This document shows, piece by piece, positions 25,221-34,205 of a stretch of DNA of 64,000 nucleotides. Origin of the DNA: Hymenobacter rigui (lineage in GTDB: Bacteria; Bacteroidota; Bacteroidia; Cytophagales; Hymenobacteraceae); assembly GCF_003944715.1 (NCBI RefSeq), contig NZ_RWIT01000002.1:1-64000 (forward strand), in the 5' to 3' direction. Under the pieces are notes generated by a model. The model had not been told where the DNA came from. It ran no database searches and saw only the letters and a program-made list of their open reading frames with translations. Made by a program: the position numbers and the translations under genes. Every line of letters begins with the position of its first letter. The stretch's first letter is position 1.

Positions 25221-28200
25221 ATGAAACTATTCCCCCGCCTGGCGCTGGCCGCCTCCCTTTCCGCTGCCGCTCCGCTGGCAGCTTCGGCCCAGCAAACGCA
25301 GGTGTTCACCGCTGATGAACGCCACTTCCAGGAAGGCCTCGAACTATTCGACCGTGGCAAGTACGGCGCGGCCCAGCAGGCTTTCCAACGCTACCTCGAC
25401 CTCACCCAGCGCCGCACCGGCGAGCTGGCCCCCGGCCGCACCCAGGATGCCGAATACTACTACGCCGTAGCCGGCCTCTACCTGTTCCACCCCGACGCCG
25501 AGGACCGCATCCTGGCCTTCGCCACCCAGAACCCGGCCCACCCCAAAGCCGCCCAGGCCTATTTCGAGCTGGGCAAGTTTTACTTCGATAAGAAGGACTA
25601 CGTGCGGGCCATCGACTACCTGCAGAAGGTGGGGCCCGATAACCTCACCGACGACCAGCGGGCCGAGGCCGAGTTCAAGCTCGGCTACGCCTACTTCGCC
25701 CAGAAGGAGTTCGACAAGGCCAAGCTGCAGTTCGACCGCAACAAAGCCGGCAACCACCAGTACCGCTTCGCCAGCTCCTACTACGCCGGCTACCTGGCCT
25801 ACCGCGCCGGCGACTACGCCGGGGCCCGCAAGGACCTGGCCGTAGCCGAGCAGAACGACGCCTACAAGCCCGTGGTGCCGGCCGTTATGTCGCAGATTTA
25901 CTACAAGGAAGGCGACTACGACGGGCTGATTGCCTACGCCACGCCGGCCCTGCAGCAAACCCCGCCGCCCCAGAGCGCCGACGAGATTCAGCTGCTGGTG
26001 GGCGACGCCTACTACCAGAAGGAGGACTTCAAGCAAGCCGCCGAGTACTTCGATAAGTACGCCGCCGGCCGCAAGAAAATCGAGCCCGAGGTGCAGTACA
26101 AAATCGGGTACGCCAACTTCAAGCAGGGCGACTTCAAGGGGGCCATTGGCAACCTGAAGGGCGTGGCCGCCCGCCGCGACTCGCTGGGGCAGAATGCGGC
26201 TTACCACCTGGGGCTGAGTTACCTGAAAACCAGCCAGAAGCCGCTGGCCCTGAATTCGTTTGACGCGGCCCGCAAGCTCACCTTCGACAAGGTGATTACC
26301 GAAAACGCCACGCTGAAGTACGCCCAGGTAAGCTACGAGCTGGGCAACACCCAGGAAGTCATCAACGCCCTGCGCGACTTTGGCAAGCGGTACCCCCGCT
26401 CCAAAAACCGCGCCGCCGCCGACGACATCCTGAGCCAGAGCTTCCTCAACTCCTCCGACTACGCCCAGGCCCTCAGCTACCTCGATAACCTCGACGACCG
26501 GAGCCAGAAGCTCAACGCCACCTACCAGCGCGTGGCCTACCTGCAGGCGGCCACCCTCTACAACGACAACCGCTACCAGGATGCGCTGCCGGTGTTGGAT
26601 AAGAGTCTGAAATATCCCGAGGACGAGGCCCTGCGTGCTGCCGCCCAGGTGCTGAAGGGCGAAATCTACAGCATCGGGCAGCAGTACCAGCCCGCCATTA
26701 CGGCCTACACCGCCGCCGCCCGCACGGCCCGCACCGGCTCAGCCTCCGAAACCGACTTCGACCAAAAAGCCCGCTACGGCCTGGGCTACGCCTACTACAA
26801 CACCAAGCAGTACGACCGGGCCCGGCAGCAGTTCCAGGCCTGGCTGCAGGACCCCGTGGCCAAGCCCGCCAGCCCGAACTACTACGACGTGACCCTGCGC
26901 CTGGGCGACACCTACTATATCAGTAAGCAGTACCAGCAGGCCCTGGAGCAGTACAACAAAGTCATTCAGGCCAACGCCGCCGATAAGGACTACGCCTACT
27001 ACCAGAAAAGCGTGGTGCTGGGGCTGCTGGGCAAACGGGAGGAAGCCGGCGCCACGCTGAGCACCCTGCTCAAAACCTCGCCCAACTCGCGCTACGCCGA
27101 CGATGCGGTGTACCAGCAGGCCCAACTTGATTACGAGGCCGGCTCGTTCCAGCCCGCCGTGGATGGTTTCAGCAAGCTCATCAACAACCGCCCCAACTCG
27201 GCCCTGATTCCGCAGGCGTTGCAGAAGCGCGGCGTGGCCTACCAGAACCTGGACCAGCACGACAAGGCCGCCGAGGACTTCAAGCGGGTGCTTACCCAAT
27301 TCCCGCGCACCAAGGCGGCCAGCAGCGCCATCTACAGTCTGCAGGAAAGCCTGAGCGCCCAGGGCAAAACGGAGGAATTTGACCAGTACCTGGCCCAGTT
27401 CAAGCAACAGAACCCCGACAGCAAGGCCACCGAAAGCGTGGAGTTTGAGGCCGCCAAGTCGCTGTATCTGGCCGAGAAGTACGCCCAGGCCATTCCGCGC
27501 CTCGAAGGCTACCTGCAGCAGTACCCCAGCACCACCCTGGCCGCCGATGGCCGCTACTTCCTGGCCGACTCCTACCTGCGCACGGGCCGCAAAACCGACG
27601 CGCTGCCCCGCCTGAAAGCGGTGGTGGAGGAAGGCAAGAGCGAGTTTGTGAACCGGGCCGTGGGCCGGGTGGCCGACCTGGAGTTTGAAAACAAGAACTA
27701 CGCCGAGGCCGCCAAGTACTACGGCCGCCTGCGCGAGGTGTCGCAGAACAAGCGCGAGGTGGCCAACGCCGGTATCGGGCTGATGAAGAGCTACTACGAA
27801 GCCGGCGACCTGGAAGGCACCCGCCGGGTGGCTCAGGAGCTGCAGGCCCAGGGCGGCGCTTCGCTCAACGCCACCAACCTGGCCCTGCTGTACCTGGGCA
27901 AGGCCAGCTACAAAGCCGGCAGTCTGGAGCAGGCCATCGGCGAGCTGACCACGGCCGCCGCCACCGCCAAGGACGAGAGCGGTGCCGAAGCCCAGTACCT
28001 CATTGCCAGCGCCCTCTACCAGCAGAAAAAGTACCCCGAAGCCCTGGACGCGGCCTACAAGAGCAATTCCGACTTCGCTAACTACGACCTGTGGCTGGGC
28101 CGTGCCTTCCTGCTGATTGCCGACGTGTACCGGGAGCAGAACGAAATCTTCCAGGCCCGGGCCACGCTCAACTCCATCATCGACAACAAATTCCCGGTAG

Positions 28201-28460
28201 CCGAAGTGGTGGCCGGGGCCAAGGAGCGCCTCGCCGCCCTGCCCGCCGACCCCGCCGCGCCGGCCCCGGCCGCGCCCAAAACCACGCCTAAGTCGGCCCC
28301 GGCTACCCCGCCTAAATCAACTACCAAACCCGCTACTACCACCAGGCCCACCGGCAAAACCACTCCGGGCAAAACGCCGGTGCGCAACTCCCTGGCCCCC
28401 TCGGAAGTGCAGCCCACCGACACCACCAGCAACCCCAGCACCACGCCCCGGGAGGAGTAA
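25221..28460 (+). CDS. Large periplasmic tetratricopeptide-repeat protein
   Basis: 1079 residues. Signal peptide (MKLFPRLALAASLSAAAPLAASA), then TPR units along nearly the whole length: GLELFDRGKYGAAQQAFQRY, AYFELGKFYFDKKDYVRAID, FKLGYAYFAQKEFDKAKLQF and many more to about residue 970. The tail is Pro/Thr/Lys-rich low complexity (about 1010-1079). TPR arrays are scaffolds for protein-protein contacts. It heads a same-strand run with a barrel protein, a HU/SPOR protein and ExbB-ExbD-TonB, so it may bridge those parts in the periplasm; that role is inferred from context and from the analogy to CpoB beside Tol proteins. Confidence 0.85.
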   Translation: MKLFPRLALAASLSAAAPLAASAQQTQVFTADERHFQEGLELFDRGKYGAAQQAFQRYLDLTQRRTGELAPGRTQDAEYYYAVAGLYLFHPDAEDRILAFATQNPAHPKAAQAYFELGKFYFDKKDYVRAIDYLQKVGPDNLTDDQRAEAEFKLGYAYFAQKEFDKAKLQFDRNKAGNHQYRFASSYYAGYLAYRAGDYAGARKDLAVAEQNDAYKPVVPAVMSQIYYKEGDYDGLIAYATPALQQTPPPQSADEIQLLVGDAYYQKEDFKQAAEYFDKYAAGRKKIEPEVQYKIGYANFKQGDFKGAIGNLKGVAARRDSLGQNAAYHLGLSYLKTSQKPLALNSFDAARKLTFDKVITENATLKYAQVSYELGNTQEVINALRDFGKRYPRSKNRAAADDILSQSFLNSSDYAQALSYLDNLDDRSQKLNATYQRVAYLQAATLYNDNRYQDALPVLDKSLKYPEDEALRAAAQVLKGEIYSIGQQYQPAITAYTAAARTARTGSASETDFDQKARYGLGYAYYNTKQYDRARQQFQAWLQDPVAKPASPNYYDVTLRLGDTYYISKQYQQALEQYNKVIQANAADKDYAYYQKSVVLGLLGKREEAGATLSTLLKTSPNSRYADDAVYQQAQLDYEAGSFQPAVDGFSKLINNRPNSALIPQALQKRGVAYQNLDQHDKAAEDFKRVLTQFPRTKAASSAIYSLQESLSAQGKTEEFDQYLAQFKQQNPDSKATESVEFEAAKSLYLAEKYAQAIPRLEGYLQQYPSTTLAADGRYFLADSYLRTGRKTDALPRLKAVVEEGKSEFVNRAVGRVADLEFENKNYAEAAKYYGRLREVSQNKREVANAGIGLMKSYYEAGDLEGTRRVAQELQAQGGASLNATNLALLYLGKASYKAGSLEQAIGELTTAAATAKDESGAEAQYLIASALYQQKKYPEALDAAYKSNSDFANYDLWLGRAFLLIADVYREQNEIFQARATLNSIIDNKFPVAEVVAGAKERLAALPADPAAPAPAAPKTTPKSAPATPPKSTTKPATTTRPTGKTTPGKTPVRNSLAPSEVQPTDTTSNPSTTPREE

Positions 28461-28612
28461 TTGAATGCTGGTAGTAGCTGCAAGCACAGCTTGATGCTGA
28501 ATGTGGTAATTGGTTGTTAATAAGAAATAAACACTGAGTAATAGGAGGGGGCATCAGGCTTTCTGCAGGTCTGCAATCCGGCTTTCCTCCTTGCTTAAGT
28601 TTCCCAGATAGA

Positions 28613-30313
28613 ATGACAAATTCGTCTAAACTGCTGGCCGCTGCGGCCCTGCTGACTGCCACCGCCCACGGTACCGATGCCTGGGCCCAGAAAACGCGCG
28701 GTAAGATTGAGGATGCCGAAATTGAGATTGTGAAGGAGCGGGTGAACGAGCTGCCCGAGGCCACCCGCAATTTCGAGAAGGTGAAGGTGGAAGCCCCGGC
28801 CAAATCCGCCGAGCCCGTCAACTACTCCTTCCAGGATTTCCGCCTGCCTGCCGACAAGCTCAATCCCTCGGTGCGGGTGCTCACCATCCGGCAGGAAGAG
28901 CTGGCCCCGCTTACCGGCAACTACCTGAAGGCGGCCCTGGGTAACTACGGCACCGCCTACGGCCGGGCCTACCTGCACAACACCCGCTCCGAAGCCGGTA
29001 GCTACGGCCTCGATTTTAAGCACCTCTCGTCGGCCAACGGCCCGGTGGACCGTCGCAACTCCGGCCAGAGCCAGACCAGCCTGGGCCTGAACGGCGAAAC
29101 CTACCAGGGCCCGCTGGTGCTGGGCGCGAAGGTGGACGTGGGCCGGGAGCGGTACAACTTCTACGGCTACAACGGCAACGTGCTGCGTGAGCTGCCCAAG
29201 GCTGACAGCATCAAGCAGGTGTTCAAGCGCGCGGCCATCAAGGTGTATGCCCGCAACCGGGCCAAGGATGCCGCTTTCCAGTATGATTTCGGCCTGGGCT
29301 TCAACTACTGGTCCGATTTCTACAACGCCCGGGAAAGCAACGTGTACGCCACTCTGCGCTCGGGCTACACGCTGGGCGAAACCAGCCGCGTGAGCGTGAA
29401 TGGCGACGTGTCGTTTATCTCCCACAAGGACTCGCTCACCGTGAGCCGGCCCTTCGTGCAGGTAACGCCCGCCTACGAGCTGACTCTGGACCGGCTGGCC
29501 CTGTCGGTAGGAGCCACGCTGGGCTACACCGGCGACACCATCGGCAACGCCCGGCAGTTCAACGCCTACCCGGCCGTGCGGGCGGCCTACACCGTCACGG
29601 AAGACAAATTCGTGGCTTACGCGGGCCTGGGCGGCGCTATCCAGCGCGTGACGATGTACGACCTGACCACCGAAAACCCCTGGCTGGCCCCCAACGTGCG
29701 CGTGGCCGATACCCGCCGCGGGCCCACGCTGTACTTCGGATTCCAGGCTGCTCCGGCCCGGGCTCTGGAGGTGAATGGCCGCGTCACGCTCAGCAACGAC
29801 CGGAACCTGTACTTCTACAACAACTCCCGCCGCGACTCCAGCAAGTTTGACCTGGTGTACGATAAGAAAGCCACCCAACTGGTGAACGTACACGGCGAAA
29901 TCATTTACAACGCCGCCGAGCAGTTCCGCCTCGGCTTCAAGGCCGACTACAACGGCTACAACGTGAAGACGCTGGCCAAAGCCTTTCACCGCCCGGCCTT
30001 TCAGTCGGTGCTGTTTGGTAGCTACAACTTCTACGACAAGCTGCTGGTGGGCGGCGAGCTGTACACGTACAGCTCCAGCTACGGTGCCGGCTACAAGCCC
30101 GGGAGCTTCGACCCGGCCTATATTCCCGGTGCCCAAATCGTGCGCCCGACCGACACGGTAATCGACCTGAATCTGCGGGCTGATTACCGGATTATGGAAA
30201 ATCTGAGCATCTTTGCTTTAGGCAACAACCTCATTGGCCGCAAGTATGAGCGGTTCCTGAACTATCCGGTGAAGGGAATCAACGTACTGGCTGGCGTAAC
30301 GTATGACTTTTAA
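28613..30313 (+). CDS. Outer-membrane beta-barrel protein, TonB-receptor-like
   Basis: 566 residues. Signal peptide (to about residue 25, GTDAWAQ), a charged N-terminal stretch (EIEIVKERVNELPEATRNFEKVKV) and then alternating amphipathic strands to a C-terminal NVLAGVTYDF, an outer-membrane insertion signal. The segment DLNLRADYRIMENLSIFALGNNLIGRKYE matches the last strands of TonB-dependent receptors, but no plug domain is evident, so it may be a channel-less barrel. Between the TPR gene and the SPOR gene in the same operon-like run. Confidence 0.75.
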   Translation: MTNSSKLLAAAALLTATAHGTDAWAQKTRGKIEDAEIEIVKERVNELPEATRNFEKVKVEAPAKSAEPVNYSFQDFRLPADKLNPSVRVLTIRQEELAPLTGNYLKAALGNYGTAYGRAYLHNTRSEAGSYGLDFKHLSSANGPVDRRNSGQSQTSLGLNGETYQGPLVLGAKVDVGRERYNFYGYNGNVLRELPKADSIKQVFKRAAIKVYARNRAKDAAFQYDFGLGFNYWSDFYNARESNVYATLRSGYTLGETSRVSVNGDVSFISHKDSLTVSRPFVQVTPAYELTLDRLALSVGATLGYTGDTIGNARQFNAYPAVRAAYTVTEDKFVAYAGLGGAIQRVTMYDLTTENPWLAPNVRVADTRRGPTLYFGFQAAPARALEVNGRVTLSNDRNLYFYNNSRRDSSKFDLVYDKKATQLVNVHGEIIYNAAEQFRLGFKADYNGYNVKTLAKAFHRPAFQSVLFGSYNFYDKLLVGGELYTYSSSYGAGYKPGSFDPAYIPGAQIVRPTDTVIDLNLRADYRIMENLSIFALGNNLIGRKYERFLNYPVKGINVLAGVTYDF

Positions 30314-30356
30314 TTCGGCGCTGATTTAATGCGTAACCAACCAGCTAATCATCTGT

Positions 30357-30449
30357 CATCCTGAGCACAGCGAAGGACCTTGCCCCGCCTGAACGCATAA
30401 CCGGATTGGTTGTGAAAGCGGGGCAAGGTCCTTCGCTGTACTCAGGATG
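30357..30449. repeat. Long palindromic intergenic repeat, CATCCTGAG type
   Basis: 32-base arms (30357-30388 and 30418-30449) with one mismatch and a 29-base loop. The outer motif tgtcatcctgag resembles the GTCATGCTGAGC family, but the inner core (cgaaggaccttgccccgc) is different, a third sub-family. Confidence 0.88.
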
Positions 30450-30507
30450 CGGGATATTTTAGTTGTTTTTCGCTCGGCGTTTTTTCTTTACCAGTACCCG
30501 CAACCGA

Positions 30508-31707
30508 ATGCTTTCTGACCATATCCGCACCTTGCTCCGGAACCATGACTGCGTCATTATTCCTGATTTTGGGGGCCTGATTGCTGACTATGCGCCCGCC
30601 CAGATTCATCCGGTGCGGCACACGCTGGCCCCGCCGGCCAAACGCGTGGCCTTCAACCAGTCGCTCACCCGCAACGACGGGCTGCTGGTTGATGCCCTGA
30701 GTGCTCAGCTCAGCATCAGCACCGCCCAGGCCCGCCAACTGGTGCGCGACGCGGTGCTGCGTATGGAGCAGGAGCTGGAAAGCGGTGCGCGTACCGAGCT
30801 GAGCGGGGTAGGAATATTCCGCCGCACGCCCGGCCGTGGGCTGGAATTTGAATACACAGGCGCGCAAAACCTGTTGAATGCCAGCTTCGGCCTGCCCGAG
30901 CTGGTGTCGCGCCCGGTTCGCGCCACGGATGCCCTGCTGGCCCGTGAGCGGCCGGCTCCGGCCCCGCTGCTGGCCGCATCACGCTCGAAAAAAATGGTGC
31001 GGGCCTTCCGTACGGTTGGTACCGTAGTTATTGCCGGGCTGGTGCTGTCGGCCAATTACATCTTCGCCGATATGTTCGGCTACCTACCCGAGCAGCTGCG
31101 GATGCCGCTGCCCACCACCACGGCTGCCGCCCCGGCGGCTGAGGCCGTGGCAGTCCCGGTGCGCAGCCAGCAGGCCGCCCTGGGCAATCCATCGTCGGAA
31201 CTCGCCGCTACGCCCACGCCCAGCATTGCGCCGGTTACGGCTGCCCCTAAGCCTGCCGCGGTAGCTGTAGCGGATGCCAAAGCTCCGGTAGCCAAGCCCG
31301 TGGTAGTAGCTCATCCGGCCGTTGCGGCCACGGTGGTAGCCAAGCCGGCGGCTAAGCCCGCGGTACAAACCGTAAAAGGCAAAACCGCCACTAAGCCGGC
31401 CACGAAAGCGCCGGGCTGGGAAAAAGCTGCGGCTACCAATGCAACCAACGGGGCCGCTTCTTCGACAATTAATCACCGCACGGGTCGTTACTTCATTGTG
31501 GCAGGTTCATACACCAGCCTCGCCAATGCCGAGAAGGGCCGTCAGGCGCTGGTTCGGTTGGGCCACCCGGCCCGGGTAATTCTGCCCGCCGCCGGCAGCC
31601 GCCAGTACATGCTGTCGGTAGCTGACTACCCGGACCGGACGTCGGCCGACCGTCAGGCTACCATCCTGCGCAAGCGCCTCGGCGACCTGTGGATCAAAAA
31701 TTACTAG
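30508..31707 (+). CDS. HU-CCDC81-like and SPOR domain envelope protein
   Basis: 399 residues from ATG at 30508 (MLSDHIRTLLRNHDCVIIPDFGG). The N-terminal 130 residues match the two prokaryotic HU-CCDC81 domains (FNQSLTRNDGLLVDALS, SARTELSGVGIFRRTPGRGLEF). A single membrane helix follows at about 172-192 (VGTVVIAGLVLSANYIFA), then an Ala/Pro/Lys-rich spacer. A C-terminal SPOR domain occupies about 325-399 (GRYFIVAGSYTSLANAEKGRQ ... LRKRLGDLWIKNY). SPOR domains bind denuded septal peptidoglycan, so the protein likely links the division site to the cytoplasm; the HU-like part is then cytoplasmic. This architecture is characteristic of Bacteroidota. Confidence 0.85.
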   Translation: MLSDHIRTLLRNHDCVIIPDFGGLIADYAPAQIHPVRHTLAPPAKRVAFNQSLTRNDGLLVDALSAQLSISTAQARQLVRDAVLRMEQELESGARTELSGVGIFRRTPGRGLEFEYTGAQNLLNASFGLPELVSRPVRATDALLARERPAPAPLLAASRSKKMVRAFRTVGTVVIAGLVLSANYIFADMFGYLPEQLRMPLPTTTAAAPAAEAVAVPVRSQQAALGNPSSELAATPTPSIAPVTAAPKPAAVAVADAKAPVAKPVVVAHPAVAATVVAKPAAKPAVQTVKGKTATKPATKAPGWEKAAATNATNGAASSTINHRTGRYFIVAGSYTSLANAEKGRQALVRLGHPARVILPAAGSRQYMLSVADYPDRTSADRQATILRKRLGDLWIKNY

Positions 31708-31738
31708 TCTCCCACTTGAATTAATCTTACGCATTTGT

Positions 31739-31797
31739 GAAAAGCTAAAACGCTGGAGGCAACCTGTTTAGGGCCTTCGTGTTTTAGCTTTTCTTTT
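31739..31797 (+). terminator. Stem-loop terminator between the SPOR gene and exbB
   Basis: 13-bp stem (31739-31751 with 31781-31793) followed by tttt; loop of 29 bases. Separates the SPOR gene from exbB. Confidence 0.6.
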
Positions 31798-31817
31798 GCT
31801 CTTACTTTCTCTCCCGC

Positions 31818-32552
31818 ATGACGCACCTGCTCTCTTTGCTGCTGCAACTTCAGGTAGGGCAACCGGCCCCCGCCGCTACGCCCGCCGCCGCTGCCGACTC
31901 CGCGGCTACAGCCGCCAATGCCGCCGCAGCTGCTGCGCCCGGCCTCTCGCTCATCGACCTGATTCTGGCCGGGGGCTGGATTATGGTGCCGCTTTTCCTG
32001 CTCTCGTTCATCTCCATTTACATCATCATTGAGCGCTACATCACCATCCGCAAAGCGGGAGCCGTGCCGGAGTCGTTCATGCCCGGAATTCGGAACCTGA
32101 TGGTGAAGGGTGATTTGCAGGGGGCCAAAATGCTGTGTGCGCAGAACTCCACGCCGTTGGCCCGCATGATTGAGAAGGGTATTCGCCGCATTGGCCTACC
32201 GCTCAAGGAAATCGAAACCAGCGTGGAAAACGTGGGCAAGATTGAAATTGCCCGACTTGAAAAGAACATCAACGTATTGGGCATTGTGGCCGGTATTGCG
32301 CCCATGCTCGGTTTCGTGGGTACTATCATCGGGGTAATCAAGATTTTCTACGCCATCAGCTCCACCGGCGACTTTGGCATTGCCCAGATTTCGGGCGGTC
32401 TGTACACCAAAATGGTGACGTCGGCGGCCGGCCTTATCGTGGGTATCATTGCCCACATTGGCTACCACTGGCTCAGCATCATGGTGGAGCGCATGGTATT
32501 CCGCATGGAAAACTCGGCCATCGAGTTCATGGACATTCTTCAGGACAATTAA
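31818..32552 (+). CDS. exbB: MotA/TolQ/ExbB proton-channel protein
   Basis: 244 residues with an Ala-rich N-terminus and three membrane helices: about 44-70 (LIDLILAGGWIMVPLFLLSF), about 150-175 (LGIVAGIAPMLGFVGTIIGV) and about 190-218 (SAAGLIVGIIAHIGYHW). The second helix carries the conserved G-x-x-G-T-I/V-x-G segment of the family. With ExbD it forms the inner-membrane motor that uses proton flow to energise TonB. exbD follows after a heptad repeat and tonB after that. Confidence 0.92.
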   Translation: MTHLLSLLLQLQVGQPAPAATPAAAADSAATAANAAAAAAPGLSLIDLILAGGWIMVPLFLLSFISIYIIIERYITIRKAGAVPESFMPGIRNLMVKGDLQGAKMLCAQNSTPLARMIEKGIRRIGLPLKEIETSVENVGKIEIARLEKNINVLGIVAGIAPMLGFVGTIIGVIKIFYAISSTGDFGIAQISGGLYTKMVTSAAGLIVGIIAHIGYHWLSIMVERMVFRMENSAIEFMDILQDN

Positions 32553-32553
32553 T

Positions 32554-32640
32554 CAGTTGCCAGTTAATAGTTAACAGTTGCCCGCGCAGGATAGCCTGAA
32601 GAAGCAACGTCAATAACTGGCAACTGGCAACCGGCAACTG
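32554..32640. repeat. 7-nt-periodic inverted repeat between exbB and exbD (word cagttgc)
   Basis: The left arm 32554-32582 begins 1 base after the exbB stop and reads in 7-base units cagttgc, cagttaa, tagttaa, cagttgc. The right arm 32612-32640 reads as the complement of cagttgc-type units and ends 11 bases before the exbD ATG. Arms are imperfectly complementary but keep the same 7-base period. Confidence 0.85.
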
Positions 32641-32651
32641 ATAAACGCAAA

Positions 32652-33062
32652 ATGGATTTAAGCCGGCGTCGTAAGCTTTCTTCCCATGTCGAGACCAGCT
32701 CGATGAACGACATCATGTTCTTCCTGATGCTGTTCTTCCTGATTGTCTCGACGATGGTGAACCCCAACGTCATCAAGCTCATGCTGCCCAATGCCCGCTC
32801 GGGCAAGCAGGCCATGAAGCAACCCATCACCGTTTCCGTGGATGCGGCCGGTACCTACTTCATCGACCGGCAGCCCATTACGCCGGATCAGCTGGAGCCG
32901 GAGCTGCAGCGCCGGGTGCAGGGGCTGGAAAGCCCCACAGCCGTGCTGCGCGTGGATGCCTCGCTGAACGTGCAGAAGCTGGTGGATATCCTCGAAATCG
33001 GCAACCGCCTTAAGATTAAGATGGTGATGGCCACCCAGGCCCAGCAAGCGTCCGGTAAGTAG
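32652..33062 (+). CDS. exbD: ExbD/TolR biopolymer transport protein
   Basis: 136 residues: short basic cytoplasmic start (MDLSRRRKLSSHVETSSMND), one membrane helix at about 19-40 with the conserved Asp at its start (MNDIMFFLMLFFLIVSTMV), and a periplasmic domain (VSVDAAGTYFIDRQPITPDQL, QKLVDILEIGNRLKIKMVMAT). The membrane Asp is the family's proton-binding residue. It is the second gene of the exbB-exbD-tonB set. Confidence 0.92.
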   Translation: MDLSRRRKLSSHVETSSMNDIMFFLMLFFLIVSTMVNPNVIKLMLPNARSGKQAMKQPITVSVDAAGTYFIDRQPITPDQLEPELQRRVQGLESPTAVLRVDASLNVQKLVDILEIGNRLKIKMVMATQAQQASGK

Positions 33063-33115
33063 CCCGAAACCAACTGAACCAGGAGCGGCCGTTTTGCCGT
33101 TCGGGAAATAGCACC

Positions 33116-33148
33116 ACGCCCCGTCTGCCGTTTTTCGGAGCGGGGCGT
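33116..33148 (+). other. Hairpin between exbD and tonB
   Basis: Arms acgccccg (33116-33123) and cggggcgt (33141-33148) with a T-rich loop. No T run follows, so it is more likely an RNA-stability or attenuating hairpin than a full terminator. Confidence 0.45.
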
Positions 33149-33197
33149 ACTGTTTGACTGCATCGGCCTCGGCCATTGCCTCCGAAATATTACCATC

Positions 33198-34082
33198 ATG
33201 GCAACTGACTATCGGGAAGAACATCGGCGGGAGGCGCTCATCGGCACCGTGGCCGTGCACGCGGCCCTGGCGGCGCTGTTCATCTTTACCGTCTTCAAAG
33301 GCCCCGACCCACCCCTGGAAACCCTCGGGGGCGACGGGGTGGAACTGAACTACGGCGTGGACGAAGTAGGCTCGGGCGATATCCAGAGCCAGGCCCCCGC
33401 CAATGAGTCGCAGAACCGGGAAGACAGCCGCCCACCCGCGGCCCAGCCCGACCCCACGCCCCCTCAGCCCGCCGCCCAACCCGAACCCACGCCGCCCAGC
33501 GAGGAGCGGGTAGTAACCAGTGAGGCCGAGGAAAGCCCCGTAACGGTACCGCCGGTAGAGAAACCAGCCCCCGCGAAGGAAGTGGTGAAAGCTGAGCCGC
33601 CCAAACCCAAAGTGGACCAGCGCGCCGTGTTCACGCCCCGCGCCAACCGCGCCGAGGGCGGCGGCAACGGCGTAAACGGCACCAGCAACGCACCCACCGG
33701 CAACAACAACGGCGACAACCCCGGTACCGTGGGCGACAAAGGCGACCCGCGCGGCACCTACGCCGGCACGGCGTACTCCGGGGAGCCGGGCAGCGGCGGC
33801 CGTGGCACCAGCCCCGGCAGCGGCGGTCTGGAAATGTCCGGCTGGGCTGCTGTTAACCGACCCAACGTAGCTGGGGTTGACAACAGTCCGGGTTTTGTGA
33901 AGTACAAAATCAAAATCAACGCCGATGGTGAGATTGAGGCTGTAACCAAGGTGTCCGGCAACGTCTCACCGGCGCAGGACCGGCTTTGCCGGGATGCTTT
34001 GGAAAAGGTGGAATTCCGTCGGACCAGTGCCGCCGAGGGCGGGGCTACGGGCTTCTATACCTTCCGCTTCACGGTGCAGTAA
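33198..34082 (+). CDS. tonB: TonB family energy transducer
   Basis: 294 residues: an N-terminal membrane anchor at about 14-33 (LIGTVAVHAALAALFIFTV), a Pro/Glu-rich periplasmic spacer with Gly/Asn-rich stretches (about 60-215), and a C-terminal TonB-like domain (about 235-294: FVKYKIKINADGEIEAVTKV ... FRRTSAAEGGATGFYTFRF). It spans the periplasm to energise outer-membrane receptors and follows its ExbB/ExbD partners. The spacer is richer in Gly/Asn than classical Pro-Lys TonB linkers. Confidence 0.88.
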   Translation: MATDYREEHRREALIGTVAVHAALAALFIFTVFKGPDPPLETLGGDGVELNYGVDEVGSGDIQSQAPANESQNREDSRPPAAQPDPTPPQPAAQPEPTPPSEERVVTSEAEESPVTVPPVEKPAPAKEVVKAEPPKPKVDQRAVFTPRANRAEGGGNGVNGTSNAPTGNNNGDNPGTVGDKGDPRGTYAGTAYSGEPGSGGRGTSPGSGGLEMSGWAAVNRPNVAGVDNSPGFVKYKIKINADGEIEAVTKVSGNVSPAQDRLCRDALEKVEFRRTSAAEGGATGFYTFRFTVQ

Positions 34083-34095
34083 GTCTTGTCGGCTC

Positions 34096-34144
34096 AGCCA
34101 CGCAAAGCGCCACTTCCGCAACGGGGTGGCGCTTTTGCGTGGCT
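34096..34144 (+). terminator. Hairpin terminator after tonB
   Basis: 18-19-base arms (34096-34113 with 34126-34144) with one bulge. The right arm contains a T run in its own sequence. It separates tonB from folC. Confidence 0.7.
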
Positions 34145-34172
34145 AAGGCCGTGGGCGAGTGGCGGAGTGCGC

Positions 34173-34180
34173 TACCTTTG
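34173..34180 (+). promoter_or_regulatory. -7 promoter element TACCTTTG for folC
   Basis: Exact match to TAnnTTTG, 26 bases before the ATG at 34206 and just after the tonB terminator. Confidence 0.6.
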
Positions 34181-34205
34181 CAGTCCACCCGCACATTCTG
34201 GCCCC

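Noticed and set aside
28595..30136. 513-codon minus-strand frame opposite the outer-membrane barrel gene
   Set aside because: Shadow frame with Val/Gly/His-rich translation; the plus strand has a signal peptide and beta-barrel pattern.
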